Assembly: GCA_958298945.1 (NCBI GenBank)
Contig: OY282609.1
Span: forward strand, 61,786,220 to 61,850,219
Length of the DNA: 64,000 nucleotides
Source of the DNA: Atherix ibis
Taxonomy: Eukaryota; Arthropoda; Insecta; Diptera; Athericidae
Reading direction: 5' to 3'
In this document: in pieces, positions 56,380 through 64,000 of the stretch
How the letters are laid out: each line of letters starts with the position of its first letter
Position numbering within the stretch: the stretch's first letter is position 1
Made by a program: the position numbers and the translations under genes
The notes under the pieces: model-generated
The model's database searches: none
What the model was told of the DNA's origin: nothing
The model's input: only the letters and a program-made list of their open reading frames with translations

Positions 56380-58905
56380 TATGCTGAAAAATTTTACCGA
56401 ACATTTTTGATGAAAATTTTAACTGAAAATTTTTACCGAAAATTCTTACTGAAAATGCTTACTGAAAATTCTTATTCAAAATTTTTACCAAAAATTCTTA
56501 CTGAAAATGCTTACTAAAAATTTTTACTGAAAATGTTTACTGAAAATTCTTACTGAAAATTCTTACTGAAAATTCTTACTGAAAATTCTTACTGAAAATT
56601 CTAATTGAAAATTTTTACCGAAAACTTTTAATGAAAATTTTTACCAAAAATTCTTACTGAAAATGCTTTCTAAAAATTTTTACTGAACATTTTTACTGAA
56701 AATTTTTACCGAAAATTCTTACTGAAAATGGTTACAGAATATTTTTACTGAAAATTCTTATTAAAAATTTTTACTGATAATCTGGACATTTTTACTGAAA
56801 ATTTTTACTGAAATTATTTACCGAAAATTCTTACTGAAAATTCTTATTGAAAATTTTTACTGGCAATTTTTAACGAAGATTCTTACCAAAAATTCTTACT
56901 GAAATTTTTTATTGAAAATTTTTACCGAAAAATTTTACCGAATATTCTTACTGAAAATTCTTATTGAAAATTTTTACCGAAAACTTTTATTGAAAATTGT
57001 TACCGAAAACTTTTACTGAAAATTTTTACCGAAAAATTTTACGGAATATTCTTACTGAAAATTCTTACTGAAAACTTTTACTGAAAATTCTTACTGAAAT
57101 TGTTTACCGAAAACTTTTACTGAAAATTCTTATTGAAAATTTTTACTGAAAATTTTTACCGAAGATTCTTACCAAAAATTCTTACTGAAAATGCTTTCTA
57201 AAAATTTTTACTGAAAATGTTTACTGAAAATTCTTACTGAAAATTCTTACTGAAAATTCTTACTGAAAATTCTAATTGAAAATTTTTACCGAAAACTTTT
57301 AATGAAAATTTTTACCAAAAATTCTTACTGAAAATGCTTTCTAAAAATTTTTACTGAACATTTTTACTGAACATTTTTACCGAAAATTCTTACTGAAAAT
57401 GGTTACAGAATATTTTTACTGAAAATTCTTATTAAAAATTTTTACTGATAATCTGGACATTTTTACTGAAAATTCTTACTGAAATTGTTTACCGAAAACT
57501 TTTACTGAAAATTCTTATTGAAAATTTTTACTGAAAATTTTTACCGAAGATTCTTACCAAAAATTCTTACTAAAAATTCTTATTGAAAATTTTTACCGAG
57601 AAATTTTACTGAAAATTCTTACTGAAATTGTTTACCGAAAATTCTTACTGAAAATTCTTATTGAAAATTTTTACCGAAGATTCTTACCAAAAATTCTTAC
57701 TAAAAATTCTTATTGAAAATTTTTACTGACAATTTTTACCGAAGATTCTTACCAAAAATTCTAACTGAAAATTCTTACTGAAAATTCTTATTGAAAATTT
57801 TTACCGAAAAATTTTACCGAATTTTCTTTCTGAAAATTCTTACTGAAAATTTTTACTGAAAATTTTTACCGAAAACTTTTACTAAAAATTGTTACCGAAA
57901 ACTTTTACTGAAAATTTTTACCGACAAATTTTACGGAATATTCTTACTGAAAATTTTTACTGAAAATTTTAACTGAAAATTCTTATTGAAAATTTTTACT
58001 GAAAATCTGGACATTTTTACTGCAATTATTACTGAAATTGTTTACCGAAAATTCTTACTGAAAATTCTTATTGAAAATTTTACTGGCAATTTTTAACGAA
58101 GATTCTTACCAAAAATTCTTACTGGAAATTTTTATAAAAAATTTTTACCGAAAAATTTTACCGAATATTCTTACTGAAAATTCTTACTGAAAATTCTTAT
58201 TGAAAATTTTTACCGAAAACTTTTACTGAAAATTTTTACCAAAAATTCTTACTGAAAATGCTTACTAAAAATTTTTACTGAAAATTTTTACCGAAAATTC
58301 TTACTGAAAATGATTACAGAAAATTTTTACTGAAAATTTTTACTGAAAATTTTTACTGAAAATTTTTACTGAAAATTTTTACCGAAAATTCTTACTGAAA
58401 ATGATTACAGAAAATTTTTACTGAAAATTTTTACTGAAAATTTTTACTGAAAATCTGGTCATTTTTACTGAAAATTATTACTGAAAATTTTTACTGAAAT
58501 TGTTTACCGAAAATTCTTACTAAAAATTCTTATTGAAAATTTTTACCGAATATTCTTACTGAAAATTCTTACTGAAAATTCTTACTGAAAATTCTTATTG
58601 AAAATTTTTACCGAAAAATTTTACCGAATATTCTTACTGAAAATTCTTATTGAAAATTTTTACCGAAAAATTTTACCGAATATTCTTACTGAAAATTTTT
58701 ACTGAATATTCTTACTGAAAATTTTTACCGAACAATTAAAATTTTCCAGATTTTCAGTAAAATTTTACTGAAAACTTTTACTAAACTTTTTTACTGATAA
58801 TTTTTACTGTACATTTAGTTACACTAATAATTTTCACAGACAACTTTTACTGCACATTTATTTTTACTGAACATTTTTACCAAAAATTCTTACGGAAAAT
58901 GTTTA
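56380..58905. repeat. 13-bp minisatellite array with higher-order structure
   Basis: About 2.5 kb of the unit TTACTGAAAATTC and variants (TTACCGAAAATTT, TTACTGAAAATTT), period 13, roughly 190 units. Rare marker units (CTGGACATTTTT) recur at 56783, 57454, 58008 and 58456, and long identical runs of variants around the first two show that blocks of about 670 bp were duplicated as a whole. There is no coding potential. At 58751-58774 the unit flips orientation, forming a 24-bp perfect palindrome. Confidence 0.95.
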
Positions 58906-58924
58906 CCAAAAAAAATTCTAGCTT

Positions 58925-59240
58925 GATGCACATACACATACATCGCTCCACTTCCACAAGTGTTTTATTTTTGCGCTCGGCAACACCATTTTGCTGTGGT
59001 GTATGGTGGCACTGTCAATCGTCGTTTGATCCTATTCTGTTTTAGATATGCATCTAACTCAGTGTTCACATATTCACTTCCATTGTCGGATTGAAGGGTC
59101 TTAATTGTCTCCACAGTCAAATTTTTAACTTACTTTGAAATTATAGGACACACTCAAGATTTGCTTCTATTGTTCATAAAATACACCTCACACCAGTGCC
59201 ATTTACCTAAGACATCCGTATGTATAATCTCTTTTGTGCG
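58925..59240 (-). pseudogene. Ty1/copia integrase core remnant
   Basis: Minus-strand frames give KEIIHTDVLGKW, EVYFMNNRSK, then ETIKTLQSDNGSEYVNTELD and KQNRIKRRLTVPPYTTA, and after a shift RTLVEVERCM-like residues. These match the copia integrase core (LEL-HTD..., TLRSDNGxEY with a catalytic Asp, RR-TVP-TP-QNG-AER-NRTLVE-AR). Stops and shifts interrupt it. No LTR or reverse transcriptase is seen nearby. An old LTR-retrotransposon fragment beside the minisatellite. Confidence 0.8.
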
Positions 59241-59298
59241 GTTTTTACTTTTTATAGAAAAAAGTTTTTTTGTGCGGTTTTTACTTTTTATAGAAAAT
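59233..59298. repeat. Tandem duplication of a 34-40-bp segment
   Basis: TTTTGTGCGGTTTTTACTTT, then TTATAGAAAA, occurs twice in succession, about 38 bp apart, at the end of the copia remnant. Confidence 0.8.
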
Positions 59299-61694
59299 AT
59301 TTACTGAAAATTTTATTTAAAATTTAAAACTTTTTGCTGATTTGTGATGATTTTTGGTATTTTGCTTTACCTTTTTGGTATTTGCTAATTTGTTTGCTCA
59401 TTTCTCAACTAACCATTGAAGGATACTGGCTAAATTTGAAAAGGATTGATTGTGGTATAGCCGTGATAAACTCACACTTAATAATTGTAATGGTCTTAGG
59501 CTCAAAGCTCATTAATAATTTTCCCACGATTATAAAAGCGCCTAATCTTCTTAAAGAAAAGGACCATATCTTTGTTTTACGATATTGCTTTATTTTCGAA
59601 TAAAATTTACTATAGTCTCTTTATAAAAACCACAACGTACCCTTCTTTATGTCTTACTAATTTAATCTCAAAATATTGCTTTCTGTATCACTCTTAGTTG
59701 TAGTATTTTGTCGAAGGTTCCAATTGCTTTCTGGTTTAATCTTCAATGTCTCTTATTTGGATTTTTAGTTATCGCTTTCTATTTTTAGTTATCGCTTTCT
59801 TTCAGTACGCATCCATTTTTAGTATTACAATTTTTCGTAAAAAGAATATTTTCTTACCAAAATAATTTTTATATTAGTTGTAGTATTTTGATTACTGAAC
59901 TTTTTGATAGCTATTTAAATAACACTATGTGTTAATAGGCTAGGGTTGGTTGGACAAATAGCCGAAAATTTTATTAAAAAATTGAGGGGGGCTTTTTATA
60001 GTTATAAAATTTTTTTCAATAATACAAAAGGATAACAGAGATAGAGAATATGCCGAGCATAAGCTATTATAGAAGATGTGAAGGACAAAATAAACAAACA
60101 AAATGATCATCTGATATGGGAATCCCATTTATGTTCATTTTAAATGACTAGAACCAAAGTTGGCTATGTAGTAGAAGTTGCTCGACCAATGTATACCCTT
60201 TATTATTCACCTTTTCTAATGGCTCCGAACTCTTAAGGGCTTTATATTCTTTACACTTGTTTTATCCTTAAAATATTCTTCGTACTCACACTCTCTTTAA
60301 TGACCGTATTAGTCTATTTGCACTTTTCAATTCTCCCATACAATATGTCTTTTAATCTCGGTACATTTTTACCGCCCTTTTGTTGCCTTATCTTCAACAT
60401 TTAATTCAAAATAATTCCTATACCTTCCAATGTTGATAAATTAAAGAGAGAATTCATAAAAATGAAGGAAAATACCAAAGGACCTCTATTTTAGAAAAGT
60501 AAAAAAAAAATATATGTACAAGGAATTAAGTAAGAACGTAAAAAGTGAGAGAATGGAAAGAAGCTTGGGGCAACGGTTTAAAAGCGTCTTTACGAAGCGT
60601 TATTTTGTAATTAGCAAAAGGATTAGGAAACTCTGAATAAAGTATCCTTAATTATGGTTTCTTGTCTCAAGTAGTTGTTCCGGGTTTGTTATTTTTCGGT
60701 CGGTCATGAGAGTTTTTCTCTTCCGGGCAATTTCTCTTCAATACTATACTATATACACTGCGTACCGCATAATAGATGGTAAATGATAGCAAATGCTTTT
60801 CTTTTGGTTTAAAATTTGATATTAACTTTGAATTCCAAAAATTCCTAACATCAAAAATTCTGTTCTGTCATCTTGACCCAAAACTCTCTTAAAAGTCTTA
60901 TTGTCTATTTATAGCATTACATTTATGTAAAGTATATACGGAGGAGTATATGTGCTATACAAAAAAAAAATTCCTGAAAATTAGGGTACTATTGGTATTT
61001 ATATATATATATGTTATATACTTGTAAACGATGTTATAGAAAACAGAATAAAATAAGAATGCTTGATTTTATAGTGATTAAATTTCAAAATTTTCTAATT
61101 CGTAATTCTTAAAGGAATTAACACGCCTTAGAAAGGAAAAGTTTTGGGTCGAAAAATATAATTTTTTTTCTATGTTCGTTAGTATCATTTTTGTTCTTGT
61201 TTTATTATATTCTATGCGTAAATTGTTTAAATCTTTTCAAACCGAAAGAAAATTTTTGTGCAAAAAGTATATAAAAGAGTTTATATATTTTTAAAGGAAG
61301 GATATATTTTCTATCGTTATATTATGTCAGAAGAATTAATATCTCATAAAAGTTGCATGCAATACCTAATATACTTATATTATAGGGCCTTTTTTCTGTT
61401 CTGTCTATTTTTTCCTAGTTATTATAATATTTTCTTATTCCTTCTTGGTTAGAAAAATTACTTTTAAAACTTAATTTTTCTGAAATTGTTGTACATATTT
61501 TTCGATATATTTTTTTAAAAAAAATTATCAAAACGAAATTTTGATATTTATTAATGAAATGTTGTATATTCTAATAATTTATTTATTCCATTTGAATTTG
61601 TATTATAAAAATCGATCCATTTTATAATTTTGGTATAGTTTGTAAGCTGCGTGCATTCAATAAGGAAAGTATTTGCTTTTGGCATAGTTGAACA
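59299..61694. other. AT-rich non-coding stretch
   Basis: A 20-bp tandem duplication (ATTTTTAGTTATCGCTTTCT) lies at about 59761-59801. Open frames are short and without motifs. Confidence 0.55.
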
Positions 61695-61696
61695 TA

Positions 61697-62827
61697 CGAG
61701 GTCTGTTAAAAAAGTATAGCGAATTTTGTGCTTTTTTTTAAAAATTATTTATTTATTCATGAATATCTGTTTTGTCCCCTTCAAAGTAATCCCAACCAGA
61801 TATTATACATTTTTGCCAATGTTTTTTCCAATCCTCGAAGCACTTCAAAAAATCATTTTTTATGATCTTGTTCAGCCCCTCCTTCGATGCCGTCTCTATC
61901 TCCACAATCATAGCGTAGCATCGTCCTTTCATGCGGTTCTTCAGTTTCGGGAAGAAGAAAAAGTCACAGGGGGTCAGATCTGGGGAATACGGTGGCTGCA
62001 GCATTATTAGTGTATTATTTTTTGCCAAAAATTCGCGCATAAGCAACAATGCCAATTTTTGTTCTTCCACAAATCCGGGCGTTTCTGGCAGATTGCTTCG
62101 CGCAACTTGCGCATAACTTGCAGGTAATATTCTTATTGACCGTTCTACCCATGATGCACCATGTCCCTGCAATCGAAGAAAACTGTAAGCAAAACCTTCC
62201 ATTCGACCGAACTGGGCGCGCTTTTTTTGGTCTTGGCTCGTGTTAATGCGATACTGTTTTTGGTCGAAATTGAGTAATTTTGGTACGAATTTCTCGGCAA
62301 CCCGTCTCATGCCTAAATCATTGGTAAAAATCGAATGGCACGTGCCAATCGATATGTTTAAGTTCTCAGCAACTTCTCTAACGATTGGCCAATATTATTT
62401 CTTCACTTCATCATAGTTTTCGTCTGTTGTTGACGTGCTCGGGCGTTCGGCACGCTTTTCGTCATTCACATCTTCTCAGCCCTATGAGAATATTTTGTGC
62501 CACCGACAAACGTTGCTTCGATCCAAGGTAGGTTCACCATATGCCACAGTCAACTTTCGGAATGCGTCCGCTCAATTAATTTTGTTTTTCACTCAAAATT
62601 TGATACAGATTCTTTGATCCATTTTTTGGAATGGGCAAAAATCGAAGACGAGCCAAAATACATGCAAGCAAAGCAACTGTCAAAAATTAACTGAACATTC
62701 AAAATAGCCAAATTTGTCGGCATAAGTGAGAGACATAAGTACCAACATAACGCCACAAAAAATCGAAAATCGAATATACGTAACCCAAGAAAATTCAAAA
62801 TTCGCGATACTTTTTGAACAGACCTCG
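61697..62827 (-). mobile_element. Mariner-like element, family A, third copy
   Basis: Ends CGAGGTCTGTTAAAAAAGTA and TACTTTTTGAACAGACCTCG are inverted repeats beside TA at 61695-61696 and 62828-62829. Length 1131 bp. Both TIRs are better matched than in the 40.2-kb copy. Confidence 0.93.
61753..62640 (-). pseudogene. Family A transposase pseudogene lacking its first two catalytic motifs
   Basis: The N-terminal part (CVKNE-like leader, VAENLNISIGTCHS) is present with frameshifts. From 62310 the frame RRVAEKFVPKLLNFDQKQYR runs directly into the sequence after the first catalytic motif, so TGDESW is deleted. The HHDN motif is also lost (QKLALLLMREFLAKNNTL). LTPCDFFFFPKLK, with the third Asp, and the C terminus SGWDYFEGDKTDIHE are intact. 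Confidence 0.87.
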
Positions 62828-62829
62828 TA

Positions 62830-63460
62830 GGTATGTAGAAAAGCAATCTGAGAGTGAGGAAAAAAAAGAGTAGCTGACCGTCGAATGTGATAAAAGAGAC
62901 CTAGCTGTTACGTCTCTTTCTGCCCATGCCGCAAAACGGACCATCGGCACTCCTTGGCCAAATATTTTTGGAGTGCCACTTATACGGCGACTAGGATCTC
63001 TTTTTATACTTACACTTATCAAGGAATCTGGTTCATTTAACCGGTAAATAAAATAAAAAATGTTTATAAATTTAAAACAAAAGTATTTCCATAAAATTTT
63101 AATATTAACTAATCATAACTATTTAAATAAATAAATCGATTAACAATTGTAATTATTTAATTAATAATAATAAATAAATATTAATTATAATAAATAGTAA
63201 ATAATAATTAAATATAAATTTAATTAATTGATTTCTTTTGTGTCATTTTTAAATAAATTATTAAAATGAAATTTATTGTTTATTTTTTTGAATATTGTCT
63301 TATCTTTATATTCGTCTATTTTCTAATTATATTAAATTTAATTACTTGCAATTCGTCTATTTTCTAATTATATTAAATGTACTTACAAACATATAATTGT
63401 TACAAATTAAATGTAGTTTCAGACGAAAAATACAATGACATGAAGACATGTAAGGGAAAA
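62830..63460. other. Mixed block then AT-rich low-complexity DNA
   Basis: 62880-63010 is clearly less AT-rich and on the minus strand carries a TATAAAAAG followed by GATCCTAGTCGCCG; it could be part of a solo LTR or a promoter, but I cannot identify it. 63045-63400 is AT-rich low-complexity with a 27-bp direct repeat (TTCGTCTATTTTCTAATTAT...) about 41 bp apart at 63313 and 63354. Confidence 0.45.
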
Positions 63461-63469
63461 CACCCATCG

Positions 63470-64000
63470 ACGTCTCCCCAAGAACGGGATTATTTATATT
63501 ATAGATTTAAAAAATCACAAGGTCATTGTTGATGGGCGTTTAACGGAAGGGTGGGACGCAACAGTTCTCTTGCTAAAGAATTTAGATGGTTGGATAAACG
63601 CGAATGGAATTTTTTATAATGGCATACCATATAGATAGTTCACGAACGAATGGAACAACTAAATAGATCACTATGGATAACAGTACATAAAAGGGAGCAT
63701 TGAAAATATTTCGAAGGATTCGGGACTGTACGGTTTGAATTCGATGGAAATTGGAATGTTTGTCGAACCCCAAAGTTTGAGTCCATATGTCCATATCGGT
63801 TTCAGTATCATATTGAATAGTAATAATTTACTTATTACTGTACATTTTCACCTACTTCCTGGGAATCGTAATAATTGTTTGTATCTTCCGTAAAATTCAC
63901 TTCTTTTTGTATTCAAGTGAGAGTTCCAGGTTAACCATTTATCTATTGTAAGTCCTAGGAAACGCACCCTCTACCAAATCAGGCTTCTGATAAAACCCTA
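63470..64000 (-). pseudogene. 3' end of a Jockey-type LINE, running off the window
   Basis: Minus-strand translation, with shifts, gives TWNSHLNTK, NKLLLFNMILKPIWTYGLKL and WGSTN, then QTVQSRILRNIFNAPFYV, and SRLSNHLNSLARELLRPTLP. This is the conserved tail after the reverse transcriptase of Jockey-clade non-LTR retrotransposons (PIWTYG-QLWG-AS-SN...QR-QSK-LR-I--APWYV...HPN-LA--L). At least two frameshifts and a stop are present. The endonuclease and reverse-transcriptase parts would lie beyond 64000. Confidence 0.8.

Noticed and set aside
56380..58905. CRISPR array or coding repeat
   Set aside because: Units are contiguous 13-mers without spacers in a eukaryotic sequence, and the period is not a multiple of three.
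63582..63794. Independent small gene on the minus strand
   Set aside because: The translation matches the Jockey LINE tail and is part of that remnant.

Overview
The window is AT-rich nuclear DNA from an insect, most likely a higher (brachyceran) fly. The basis is one recognisable host exon of the beaten-path (beat) immunoglobulin family, the many short ACATATGTAC-type motifs between elements, and a load of IS630-Tc1-mariner transposons of subfamilies known from tephritid and other flies. Species cannot be fixed from the sequence. No complete host gene is present. The only convincing host coding sequence is a 136-bp minus-strand exon at 30666-30801 with good splice sites on both sides, so much of the window is probably intron or flank of a beat paralogue (inference).

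Most of the identifiable content is a graveyard of mariner-like DNA transposons. Well-bounded copies with terminal inverted repeats (TIRs) and TA target duplications are: a D,D34D family with CGAGGTCTGTTC ends (2113-2875, 40229-41350, 61697-62827); a Mos1-like mauritiana family with CCAGGTGTATAAGC ends (4196-5423, 12456-14912, 43552-43944, 46784-48064); a TTGGGTTGGTGC family (12492-13665, 27679-28847); two irritans/vertumnana-like families (17022-18305 and 48412-49237; 18327-19453 and 51451-52642); a mellifera-type element (24538-25815); a CAGTGTG-ended family (22216-23611); and a rosa-like family whose last two catalytic Asp are 41 residues apart (7155-8280, 30905-32186, 51245-53330). Older remnants lie at 3390-3960, 5520-5745, 11815-12440, 21521-22050, 28850-29190 and 42189-42420. 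Every transposase is broken, so none is expected to be active by itself.

Two nested insertions give relative ages: the TTGGGTTGGTGC element sits inside a Mos1-like element at 12456-14912, and a CGAGGGTTATTC element sits inside a rosa-like element at 51245-53330. Retroelements are fewer: a 5S-rRNA-headed, LINE-derived retroposon at 44251-45080 (the most unusual object here), a Ty1/copia integrase scrap at 58925-59240, and the 3' part of a Jockey-type LINE running off the right edge (63470-64000).

A 2.5-kb array of a 13-bp repeat with higher-order structure fills 56380-58905. The stretches 32.2-40.2 kb, 49.2-51.2 kb and 53.3-56.4 kb are AT-rich and hold nothing I can assign.
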